Source: an uncultured Clostridia bacterium (lineage in GTDB: Bacteria > Bacillota > Clostridia > Christensenellales > UBA1242). From it: a DNA stretch of 15,935 nucleotides. This document shows positions 1-6,978 of the stretch, piece by piece; position 1 is the stretch's first letter, and each line of letters opens with the position of its first letter. Under the pieces are notes generated by a model. That model ran no database searches. It saw nothing but the letters and a program-made list of their open reading frames with translations, and was not told where the DNA came from. The stretch covers positions 1 to 15,935 of the forward strand of contig CALVUB010000009.1 of assembly GCA_944363385.1 (NCBI GenBank). The letters run 5' to 3'. The translations under genes and the position numbers were made by a program.

Positions 1-1
1 T

Positions 2-3000
2 AGCATACCTGAAGAAGGTCAAGAGAGTGAAACAGTTAGCAGTGATTCACTAATTCAAATGCTAGAAGGGAACACTACTTTAGCAGTAACGACTGGAACA
101 GGAGAAAATGCGACAACAACAGAATATGATAAGGTTGTAAAATTAACAGATGAAAATGGCACAGCATATTATTTTGTTTATTCACCAGAAAGTTCCAGAT
201 TGACCTATTACTTTAACGCAAAGCTCAAAACAGGTGAGGAAGGAGAGGGTGATGAAGGGACTGAGGTCAATGATGCCTCAGGAACACCTTTAAGCGTTGT
301 TACGGCTTTCCCAACCAATTTTACTGTCACAAAAACAACTTCGCAAGCAGAACAAAACATTCAGTTTGCCGACGCTCAATCACTTCAACTAGACAGCATA
401 GCCACAACCACTCAGACCATAGGCGCAGGTGCAGAGACCGATATTCAGGTTAATATGGGACAGCTTACGGTTGGAGCAGCAGAAGGCGATGATAGTGTTC
501 GTCAATTAACATTAAATGGCGTGTCTGTGGGCTCAATTACAGGCGCAGATACTGCCACCTCATTTACCCTTGAATTGACTGATGTTGAAAGGTTTTATGC
601 GAGAGGGCACATATACCCTAACTTTTCTATCTATAACACAAGTGAGGGTTATAAATTTGAGATCCATAATAGCGATTACATAGATAGCATTACGCCTGTG
701 GAAGAAACGGGAGAGCAAACCAGAACAGAGGAGACGACAATTCAATACGAAGTTAAATTAAATACAACGAGCTCATATTCTAGAGATCTGAGTACGTGGC
801 TTGCTAGAATAAGGCTTTATGCCTTAACTTCTGATTATGGCATTAAAAGCACGGGAGACTATACATTAACCTATACACCACCTGAAGAAAAAACTCATAC
901 AGTAGAAGATACCACCTCTGTTTCTGGTGTTAAAATTGTGAAAACATATACATCAATAACCTCAACCATTTCAATTCAAAAAGATCCTTTCACAGGCGAA
1001 GACCTTCCCCTTTCACATGCCAATGCTTATTTATTTTATGGACTATATGGGACAAATGACGAAGGAGTAAGCGAACATCGGCACCCAACCTTTAATTTAC
1101 AATACAAGCTTGAGAGGGTGGGCATAATAAATCAATCAAACAAAGCAATGGCATTGGAATATAACGGTGCATTGAATGCTTTGCCAAACGGCTCGTCATA
1201 CACCACTCCAGTTGAGCCAGAAGAGGGCGAAGAGCATGTTACAATAAAAGTACATAATCAAGATGGCTATTCAGTTGAGAGCGGTGATGACGCGCCTGAG
1301 CCAATAGGCGCCCCAACAATTATTAATGGCGCTACCGTTGATATCTATTATGGAGAGAATTATAACCCTGACGGCGTGAATGGGGATGAGGATAATATTG
1401 GTAATTATTATCATCTTTCGCTAAAATTTACTAGCAACAATAATAATTTTGCAATCGATTGGGATGCTTCAAAGCTTGATAGTTATACTTACACCGATGA
1501 CGGAGATTATGATGTGTCAGAAGGACTAAATAAAGACTCTATCAAAAACTCAATAGTGGTTGTATCTCAAGGCGGTGCGCATTATCTCTTTGTCATTAAA
1601 GATACATTTGGTGAAAATATGACCGCCAAGATAACACCACCTGATATTGGAGAAAATTTCTCACTTGCGGTTACTTATAACGAAGTTAGTGCATCATATG
1701 ATGCATTTGATGGCACTAGAGAAGACGTTGCAATAAACACTTCGGTATATAATAAAACTCTAGAGAACGGAAAGTTAGCGAAAGTCTCTACTCCATTCCA
1801 AAACGCTTCAAATTTTGCTAGTTCATTTACCGACACCCTAAATAGTGGGACTGTTACTTCTGGTGCATTTACAGACGCTACAAATAGGGTTAAAACAAAC
1901 GCAGGCATAATTTTAACTGGAGATGCCTTTGTCAAAAAATATGTCACTCTTCCTAAGATAAACGCAAACGGCTATGCTTTGGTTGTGGCACACGATGACG
2001 CGACCTCAAAATCGCTTTTCCAAGGATTGACAACAGAAACCACTACGACTCAAGCAACTCGTGATGCAACAACTACTCTCTCGTTGACAAACGCTTATAT
2101 TGCAGGCACAGCAATAGGTGGAGGTATCTCAGAAACTGATGCTGACATTTCCAAGCTTAACAACATCAAACTTTTTGGAACGATTATCAAAGGTGGCGAG
2201 ACGACTACCAGTGAAGGAAGTACAAGTGATGCAGACTTTATGAAATTTACCGGAACAAGCACAACTATTACAAATTATATGGCACTGATGAATAATGGAA
2301 CAACCAGCAGAAATGTTTCTCTTTCAAGTCAAACTTTAAAAGGTCTGGTTATTGCGGCAAATGGCGTTACAAATGTTGCAGGTGGAGGAATCAACATCTC
2401 TTCGGCAACTGCTGACGGAGTTATTTTGAAAGCTGGTGATGGCGCCAACGGCAGATATTCGGGGTATAGAAATGTGGTATGGGATGACGAAGGAAAGTCA
2501 TACTCTAATTATATATTTAATGATTATACTTTTAATTGTTCTGATGATACAATTACAAAAGGAACTATTAATGGTGGAGATGACGATTCAAATGTAACAA
2601 GCTATGATGGTAAGAAAGGTGGATATGTTTGTCTCTATAATGCTGAATCATATTTATCTGACTATCTAGAACGTGTGGCAGGTAAGCTTGGACCAAGGAG
2701 TTTAATTATTGATATATATTCAGAGTATAATTCTGGTGAAGATCATCGGACAGGAGCATACGATGATGATGGCAATGAAATAATAATAAATAATGTTATG
2801 TTAGAATTTAGAATGGCACCAGGATTAATAGCAAGAAAAGTAGATACCGCAGTTTCCAAAGGATGTAATGTGATGAACGAATATTATGTCATTTTTGGCG
2901 CAAACGCAAATGATAAAACTGCGGGATCTGAAGATGGTAGCGATGTATGGCTAGGCTTGCCTAGAGACGAATTCCATAGCAGTGGTAATCATACTGTTGA

Positions 3001-3160
3001 TAATTATAAGAACGTTTGGTGGTTTAAATATCTGTTTGTGACAATCATGTATAAAGAAGGAGGAGTTGAAGACGATATAAATACTACAGAAACCGAAACA
3101 GCTACAAATGTAGGCATTGACTATTATCAAAGATATCCATTGCCAAAATCATGTGAGTAG
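2..3160 (+). CDS. Large Thr/Ser/Asp-rich probable surface or secreted protein, 5'-partial
   Basis: I do not recognise the family. The first in-frame ATG is at 59, but the frame is open from base 2 with no stop (reading S-I-P-E-E-G-Q...), and no Shine-Dalgarno sequence precedes 59. The true start therefore lies left of the window and 59 is probably internal. At least 1,052 codons are present. The protein is rich in Thr, Ser, Asn, Asp, Gly and Tyr, with alternating hydrophobic/polar stretches that suggest extended beta structure, and many acidic runs (E-G-E-G-D-E-G near residue 63 counting from codon 59). This composition fits an exported protein, but any signal peptide would be outside the window. 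There is no LPXTG-type sorting signal, membrane helix or basic tail at the C terminus. Cysteine appears only in the last fifth, at residues 827, 858, 936 and 1032 of the same count, enough for two disulfides. Leucine codons are mixed, unlike the CTT-rich genes downstream. Stop is TAG. Function unknown; adhesin-like or pseudopilin-like roles are guesses. Confidence 0.8.
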   Translation, partial: SIPEEGQESETVSSDSLIQMLEGNTTLAVTTGTGENATTTEYDKVVKLTDENGTAYYFVYSPESSRLTYYFNAKLKTGEEGEGDEGTEVNDASGTPLSVVTAFPTNFTVTKTTSQAEQNIQFADAQSLQLDSIATTTQTIGAGAETDIQVNMGQLTVGAAEGDDSVRQLTLNGVSVGSITGADTATSFTLELTDVERFYARGHIYPNFSIYNTSEGYKFEIHNSDYIDSITPVEETGEQTRTEETTIQYEVKLNTTSSYSRDLSTWLARIRLYALTSDYGIKSTGDYTLTYTPPEEKTHTVEDTTSVSGVKIVKTYTSITSTISIQKDPFTGEDLPLSHANAYLFYGLYGTNDEGVSEHRHPTFNLQYKLERVGIINQSNKAMALEYNGALNALPNGSSYTTPVEPEEGEEHVTIKVHNQDGYSVESGDDAPEPIGAPTIINGATVDIYYGENYNPDGVNGDEDNIGNYYHLSLKFTSNNNNFAIDWDASKLDSYTYTDDGDYDVSEGLNKDSIKNSIVVVSQGGAHYLFVIKDTFGENMTAKITPPDIGENFSLAVTYNEVSASYDAFDGTREDVAINTSVYNKTLENGKLAKVSTPFQNASNFASSFTDTLNSGTVTSGAFTDATNRVKTNAGIILTGDAFVKKYVTLPKINANGYALVVAHDDATSKSLFQGLTTETTTTQATRDATTTLSLTNAYIAGTAIGGGISETDADISKLNNIKLFGTIIKGGETTTSEGSTSDADFMKFTGTSTTITNYMALMNNGTTSRNVSLSSQTLKGLVIAANGVTNVAGGGINISSATADGVILKAGDGANGRYSGYRNVVWDDEGKSYSNYIFNDYTFNCSDDTITKGTINGGDDDSNVTSYDGKKGGYVCLYNAESYLSDYLERVAGKLGPRSLIIDIYSEYNSGEDHRTGAYDDDGNEIIINNVMLEFRMAPGLIARKVDTAVSKGCNVMNEYYVIFGANANDKTAGSEDGSDVWLGLPRDEFHSSGNHTVDNYKNVWWFKYLFVTIMYKEGGVEDDINTTETETATNVGIDYYQRYPLPKSCE

Positions 3161-3244
3161 TAGTTCAAATCAGAAAGTAAAAGAGTGCAAAATATGACAA
3201 AATAAAAAAAATAAAAAAAATTTTAAAAATCTTTGCAATTCGCT

Positions 3245-3273
3245 TTGAAATTGTTGAAAAGTTGTGTTAAACT
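3245..3273 (+). promoter_or_regulatory. Sigma-70/SigA-type promoter for radC
   Basis: A -35 box TTGAAA (3245-3250), a 17-nt spacer and a -10 box TAAACT (3268-3273) preceded by an extended -10 TG at 3265-3266. A-tracts at 3204-3211, 3213-3220 and 3225-3229, with a TTTT at 3221-3224, lie just upstream and could act as an UP element or bent DNA. Predicted transcription start is near 3280, about 20 nt before the radC ATG. No intrinsic terminator for the upstream gene is visible in 3161-3244. Confidence 0.6.
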
Positions 3274-3299
3274 AGTTGCGAAAAAATGAGGGGTTTTAC

Positions 3300-4139
3300 A
3301 TGGCGGAAATTTCTAAAACTAAAGGCAAAGAATTGGACGAGAAAAATATCCATGCTGGACACAGAGAAAGGCTCTTCGACCTTGCTTTTAAGGTCGGTCT
3401 TGACAAACTTACAAATATTCAAATGCTTGAAACAATTCTTTGCTTTGTATTCCCTCGTGGCGACGTAAATCCACTTGCACACAGACTTCTCAATCATTTT
3501 GGTTCTCTTTCTGCCGTGCTTGAAGCTGACATTCATGATATTGCGCGCATAAAAGGTATGGGCATGACTTCTGCAAAGAAACTCAACTTGCTTACTCAAA
3601 TCAATTTTGCCTATGCACTCGACAAAATGAAGGTTAGCCCTAAATTTGAAAGTTTTTCTGACATTTATGATTATGTAGAAAATCTTTTGAGGTTTAAAAA
3701 GACAGAAGAGCTTTACTTTATTGCTATTGGTGCGAACAAAACTTGTTTGAATACCAAACTTTTTGCTAGCGGATCTATCAATATGGTTGGCATCTCGATG
3801 AATGACCTTATGCTTTATCTTGCTTCAACAAGAGCGCATGCAATGGTGATTGTTCACAACCATCCAAACGGAAGTTGCAAACCTTCACCTCAAGATGAAA
3901 AGGCATTTGAAAGTTTAAAGAAAATGACAGAAATGTCAAATTGTCAACTTCTCGACTCACTTATTGTTGGTTCTGACGGGCTTTACAGCATGGAGAACAA
4001 ATCGGTGGCAAGGGTTTACCTAAACGATACACCTCCACTTGATAAACTTGCAAGCGTCGACAATGATTGGCTAGGTGAGTTTAATGGGTTTGAAGAGTTG
4101 ACTAGAGAACAATCAGTTTTGTCAGCATGCAAGCGATAA
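3300..4139 (+). CDS. radC: RadC family JAMM/MPN-domain protein
   Basis: A 279-residue RadC homologue. The N-terminal part (about residues 15-100) has the helical region seen in clostridial RadC proteins, with a helix-hairpin-helix-like K-G-M-G-M-T-S-A-K segment. The C-terminal JAB/MPN domain carries the metal-site pattern H186-N-H188-P-N-G ... P-S-x-x-D199, with the usual spacing of the RadC H-x-H-P-x(9)-D motif. The biochemical role of RadC is unsettled; the family is named for DNA repair, but several members are linked to recombination or competence instead. ATG 3300 is chosen because GAGGGG (3288-3293) lies 6 nt upstream and the promoter predicts transcription from about 3280. The alternative TTG at 3276 would lie upstream of the transcript. 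One oddity: the segment usually written D-H-I-I-V-G in RadC reads D-S-L-I-V-G here. The last 38 bp overlap the convergent gene ending at 4102. The call is firm from the motifs; function is inferred. Confidence 0.93.
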   Translation: MAEISKTKGKELDEKNIHAGHRERLFDLAFKVGLDKLTNIQMLETILCFVFPRGDVNPLAHRLLNHFGSLSAVLEADIHDIARIKGMGMTSAKKLNLLTQINFAYALDKMKVSPKFESFSDIYDYVENLLRFKKTEELYFIAIGANKTCLNTKLFASGSINMVGISMNDLMLYLASTRAHAMVIVHNHPNGSCKPSPQDEKAFESLKKMTEMSNCQLLDSLIVGSDGLYSMENKSVARVYLNDTPPLDKLASVDNDWLGEFNGFEELTREQSVLSACKR

Positions 4140-4503
4140 AACTTGCGATAAAGGATAATAAAAATATTATGAAATAGTTAAAATGAGGAGAAGCTTTTGC
4201 TGGCTTTTCCTTATTTTTTTGCTCTTCCAAAAGTTTACTCCCTTTTGATAAAACGCAAACGCAATAGACTTTTTCATCTTCATATTTTAATGACACAAGT
4301 TCATCCTTTTCAAGTGAAAACACAATCTTATCCAGTTCAGTTTCACTTATTTTACATTTGTTTGACAGCAAAGCTAAGAGGTCGCTTTTTTCAAGTATGC
4401 GGTAACCTTTATCTTGACATTCTTTGCTTAACACATCTAAAACTAAAAAATATTTGGTCTCTTGCATGCATTTTTTATTGCAAAAGAATGTTTTTTTATT
4501 CAT
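4102..4503 (-). CDS. Small probable winged-helix protein with C-terminal membrane helix (paralogue of 4565-4924)
   Basis: A 133-residue protein of unrecognised family. Residues about 16-92 look like a winged-helix fold: helices around 16-28, 38-50 and 54-68, then a short strand-turn-strand (V-S-L-K-Y ... V-Y-C-V-C-V). A basic linker (K-N-K-E-K-P-A-K) leads into one hydrophobic helix at about 109-131 that ends the protein, i.e. a tail anchor. By eye it aligns over its whole length with the divergent gene at 4565, sharing the K/D-I...L, S-x-x-E-[IL]-D-x-I, Y-x-C and L-x-x-K-G-x-x-x-L positions and the terminal helix. That similarity is the main evidence that it is a real gene. It lies on the opposite strand to everything else in the window and overlaps the 3' end of radC by 38 bp. 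The ATG at 4503 has no clear ribosome binding site; a second in-frame ATG at codon 13 (4467) is possible. A membrane-tethered DNA-binding role is inference only. Confidence 0.7.
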   Translation of the reverse strand: MNKKTFFCNKKCMQETKYFLVLDVLSKECQDKGYRILEKSDLLALLSNKCKISETELDKIVFSLEKDELVSLKYEDEKVYCVCVLSKGSKLLEEQKNKEKPAKASPHFNYFIIFLLSFIASFIACMLTKLIVL

Positions 4504-4516
4504 TTTTTCATTAATT

Positions 4517-4557
4517 TTTGACTTGTGATTAAAATTTTGTCAAATTGTCAATAAATT
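4517..4557. promoter_or_regulatory. Divergent regulatory region with TTGAC/GTCAA repeats
   Basis: This lies in the 61-bp spacer between the two divergent wHTH-TM genes. It holds an inverted repeat TTTGAC (4517-4522) / GTCAAA (4539-4544) separated by 16 nt, and a tandem TTGTCAA at 4537-4543 and 4545-4551. TTGACT at 4518-4523 could be a rightward -35, with a weak extended -10 TGTCAAATT 17 nt on. The TGTCAA copies read TTGACA on the other strand and could be leftward -35 boxes, though I see no good leftward -10. TAAATT (4552-4557) ends 7 nt before the rightward ATG and is a second -10 candidate. The layout suggests shared or autoregulated control, but no factor can be named. Confidence 0.35.
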
Positions 4558-4564
4558 TTCTGTT

Positions 4565-4924
4565 ATGCCAGAGCGTAGAGAAAAACTTGTTTTGCGCTAT
4601 CTTTGCAAGGTGTGCAGTGGCAAAAAGGCACATCTTGTTTCGCCATACGACATCGCAAAAGAGCTTAGTCCAAAACTTGTGTTGTCAACTTCAGAGATTG
4701 ATGAAATCATGGCAAGGCTTTCACTTGAAAATTATCTCGATTTTGTTGCTTCTGAAGGCAAAAATGGCTATTATTATTGTATAACACTCAAAAACAAAGG
4801 TCGTCATTTTTTGTCAGATGAGAAAAAACAGCGAAAAGCGCTTTTAATGCTTGTTTTAAGAAGTTTGTTTTTGGCAACAGTCAGCTTTGTTTTTGGGCTT
4901 ATTTTGAAAGCGATTTTCACATAA
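4565..4924 (+). CDS. Small probable winged-helix protein with C-terminal membrane helix, upstream of uvrB
   Basis: A 119-residue protein of unrecognised family and the paralogue of the leftward gene at 4102-4503. Residues about 5-80 have a winged-helix-like pattern: helix 5-17, a D-I-A-K-E-L helix near 29-35, an S-x-x-E-I-D-E-I recognition-type helix near 41-54, then a strand pair with Y-Y-Y-C-I-T-L. A lysine-rich stretch (D-E-K-K-Q-R-K) precedes one hydrophobic helix at about 94-117 at the very C terminus, so the predicted layout is cytoplasmic N-terminal domain and tail anchor. The ATG at 4565 has no Shine-Dalgarno sequence, and an in-frame TGA at 4526 limits upstream extension. The stop at 4922-4924 is 11 nt before uvrB, so the two are probably cotranscribed. 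A link to DNA-repair expression or membrane attachment is inferred from context alone. Confidence 0.78.
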   Translation: MPERREKLVLRYLCKVCSGKKAHLVSPYDIAKELSPKLVLSTSEIDEIMARLSLENYLDFVASEGKNGYYYCITLKNKGRHFLSDEKKQRKALLMLVLRSLFLATVSFVFGLILKAIFT

Positions 4925-4935
4925 AAGAGGTTAAA

Positions 4936-6888
4936 ATGGAATTTAAACTTGTTTCAAAATATCAGCCAGCAGGTGATCAACCAAAGGCTATTGAAGAGAT
5001 TTCAGAGGGCTTTAAAGAAGGCTTGAAAAATCAAGTTCTTCTTGGTGTGACGGGAAGTGGAAAAACTTTTACTATGGCAAACATTATTCAAAAGCTCAAA
5101 AAACCAACGCTTGTGATTGCTCACAACAAAACACTTGCAGCTCAATTATGCAACGAATTTCGTGAGTTCTTTCCTCATAATCGTGTGGAATATTTTGTTT
5201 CATACTATGACTACTATCAGCCAGAGGCTTACATAGTTTCAACCGACACATATATTGAAAAAGACATGGCAATCAATGACGAAATTGATAAACTAAGAGC
5301 CAGCGCGACAGCCTCGATTTTAGAGCGAGACGATGTTATTATTGTGGCGTCTGTGTCTTGTATTTATGGGCTTGGCAATCCTGATGAATATTACAATCTT
5401 CATATTGCGCTCAGAAAAGGAGACATGATTGACCGAGATGAGCTTATTTCTCGCCTTATCGACATTCAATACACCAGAAATGACATCGATTTTAAGCGTT
5501 CTACTTTTCGCGTTAAAGGTGACACAGTTGATATTTTTCCCGCTTCGCAATCCTCACTTGCGGTAAGAGTGCAATTTTTTGGTGATGAAATTGAAAAAAT
5601 CTATGATTTTGACCCTACGACTGGCAATCTTGTAAACGAACTCAAAATGGTTGCGATTTACCCAGCCACTCATTATGCTGTGGGAAGAGAAAGAATGGAG
5701 CAGGCGCTTGACCAAATTGAAGAAGACAGGCAAAAGGCGATTGAACAATTCCAAAAAGAGAACAAACCACTTGAAGCTGAGAGAATAGGTCAACGAGTTG
5801 CCTATGATGAGGAAATGATGCGAGAGGTTGGTTATTGCAGTGGCATTGAAAATTATTCTAGATATTTTGACGGAAGGCAGCCAGGTGAGCCACCTTACAC
5901 TTTAATCGACTATTTCCCAAAAGACTTTTTGACAATTATTGATGAAAGCCACATGACCTTGCCTCAAATTCGCGCTATGTATAACGGCGACAAAGCCAGA
6001 AAACAATCGCTTGTTGAATATGGCTTTAGGCTTAATGCTGCAAAAGATAACAGACCACTTACCTTTGAGGAATTTTCAAAAAAATTGGGACAAACCTTGT
6101 TTGTTTCAGCCACTCCTGCAAAGTATGAACTTGAAAAAGCCGACCAAGTTGTCGAGCAGGTGATAAGACCAACTGGACTTTTAGACCCAAAGATTGAAAT
6201 CAAACCTATTAAAAATCAAATTGAAGAGCTTATGCTTCAAATAAAAGAGACCATATCTCATAACGCCAGGGTGCTTGTGACCACTTTGACTAAAAAAATG
6301 GCTGAAAGCTTAAGCGTGTATTTGCAAGAGCATAATTTTAAAACCAAGTATATGCATTCAGAGATTGACACCATGGAAAGGGTGGAGATTGTAAATGGTC
6401 TTCGCATGGGCGAGTTTGATGTGCTGGTGGGCATCAATCTTCTTCGTGAAGGACTTGATATGCCAGAAGTTGAACTTGTTTGTATTCTTGATGCTGACAA
6501 AGAAGGTTTTTTAAGAAGTGAGGGAGCGCTTATCCAAACAATTGGAAGGGCGGCGAGAAATGCAAATGGCAGGGTTATCATGTTTGCCGACACTATGACC
6601 GACTCAATGAGAAGGGCAATTGAGATAACCCAAAAACGAAGAAAGTTGCAAGAGCAGTATAATAAAGAGCATGGCATCTTGCCAAAGACAATTGTAAAAG
6701 CTGTGACAAACACTCTTGAAATCAGCAAGAGGGTGGATGATAAACTCAAGAAAGAAGACATTCCAAAAGAGATTGAAAAACTTACCGCCATGATGAAAAT
6801 TGCTTCAAATTCGCTTGATTTTGAGCGAGCGCTTGTTTTGCGCGACCAAATTCAAAAACTTAGAAAAAAATTAGAAAAAAAGAAATAA
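4936..6888 (+). CDS. uvrB: UvrABC system protein B (excinuclease subunit B)
   Basis: UvrB is the damage-verifying helicase-like subunit of nucleotide excision repair. UvrA loads it onto DNA; it opens the duplex with its beta-hairpin and recruits UvrC for incision. At 650 residues it is full length for the family. Visible landmarks are Walker A G-V-T-G-S-G-K-T (37-44), the beta-hairpin [10 protein letters not shown] beginning at residue 90, the D-E-S-H Walker B box (336-339), helicase motif V around [12 protein letters not shown], motif [11 protein letters not shown] (534-542), and a C-terminal UVR motif (about 610-645, with L-D-F-E-R-A-x-x-L-R-D) that contacts UvrC. A Shine-Dalgarno AAGAGG (4925-4930) lies 5 nt before the ATG. 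It follows the small wHTH-TM gene by 11 nt and precedes uvrA by 90 nt, as in the uvrBA order common in Bacillota. No LexA-type SOS box was recognised upstream. No missing catalytic residue was seen. Confidence 0.99.
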   Translation: MEFKLVSKYQPAGDQPKAIEEISEGFKEGLKNQVLLGVTGSGKTFTMANIIQKLKKPTLVIAHNKTLAAQLCNEFREFFPHNRVEYFVSYYDYYQPEAYIVSTDTYIEKDMAINDEIDKLRASATASILERDDVIIVASVSCIYGLGNPDEYYNLHIALRKGDMIDRDELISRLIDIQYTRNDIDFKRSTFRVKGDTVDIFPASQSSLAVRVQFFGDEIEKIYDFDPTTGNLVNELKMVAIYPATHYAVGRERMEQALDQIEEDRQKAIEQFQKENKPLEAERIGQRVAYDEEMMREVGYCSGIENYSRYFDGRQPGEPPYTLIDYFPKDFLTIIDESHMTLPQIRAMYNGDKARKQSLVEYGFRLNAAKDNRPLTFEEFSKKLGQTLFVSATPAKYELEKADQVVEQVIRPTGLLDPKIEIKPIKNQIEELMLQIKETISHNARVLVTTLTKKMAESLSVYLQEHNFKTKYMHSEIDTMERVEIVNGLRMGEFDVLVGINLLREGLDMPEVELVCILDADKEGFLRSEGALIQTIGRAARNANGRVIMFADTMTDSMRRAIEITQKRRKLQEQYNKEHGILPKTIVKAVTNTLEISKRVDDKLKKEDIPKEIEKLTAMMKIASNSLDFERALVLRDQIQKLRKKLEKKK

Positions 6889-6945
6889 AAGTTTTGTTCT
6901 TTTTGCTAATTTGCTTTTAAAATTGAAAATAACGGCAAAAAATGC

Positions 6946-6972
6946 TTGAAAAATGTCAAATTGTGCTATAAT
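6946..6972 (+). promoter_or_regulatory. Extended -10 promoter immediately upstream of uvrA
   Basis: A perfect -10 TATAAT (6967-6972) is preceded by the extended element TG at 6964-6965. A possible -35 TTGAAA sits at 6946-6951 with a short 15-nt spacer, which an extended -10 can tolerate. The -10 box ends 6 nt before the uvrA ATG, so transcription would start at or within a base or two of the start codon. The promoter overlaps the sequence TGTCAAATTGT (6954-6964), also present upstream of the gene at 4565. uvrA can therefore be transcribed independently of uvrB. Confidence 0.6.
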
Positions 6973-6978
6973 AATGCC

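Noticed and set aside
3140..3160. L-P-K-S-C at the end of the left-edge protein as a sortase-like signal
   Set aside because: No hydrophobic helix or basic tail follows; the protein ends one residue after the cysteine.
3161..3244. Possible intrinsic terminator after the left-edge gene
   Set aside because: There are A-tracts and one short T-run but no stable GC-containing hairpin; the only inverted repeat (TGCAAA/TTTGCA) is separated by about 40 nt.
3276..3299. Upstream TTG start for radC
   Set aside because: It lies just downstream of the -10 box, upstream of the predicted transcript start, while ATG 3300 has GAGGGG 6 nt before it.
4197..4784. Rightward open frames at 4197-4514 and 4545-4784
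   Set aside because: They are shadows of the leftward 4102-4503 gene and of the 4565-4924 gene, with low-complexity translations and no similarity to one another or to known families.
6258..6791. Leftward 177-codon frame inside uvrB
   Set aside because: It is antisense to a fully conserved uvrB segment and its Ser/Leu/Ile-rich translation is typical of a reverse-frame shadow.
6900..6942. TTTTTGC ... GCAAAAA inverted repeat between uvrB and uvrA
   Set aside because: The loop is about 28 nt and the stem is nearly all A-T, so it is not a convincing terminator or regulatory hairpin.
6946..6978. Upstream TTG start for uvrA
   Set aside because: It overlaps the likely -35/-10 region and adds 11 residues that do not fit the conserved UvrA N terminus beginning at ATG 6979.
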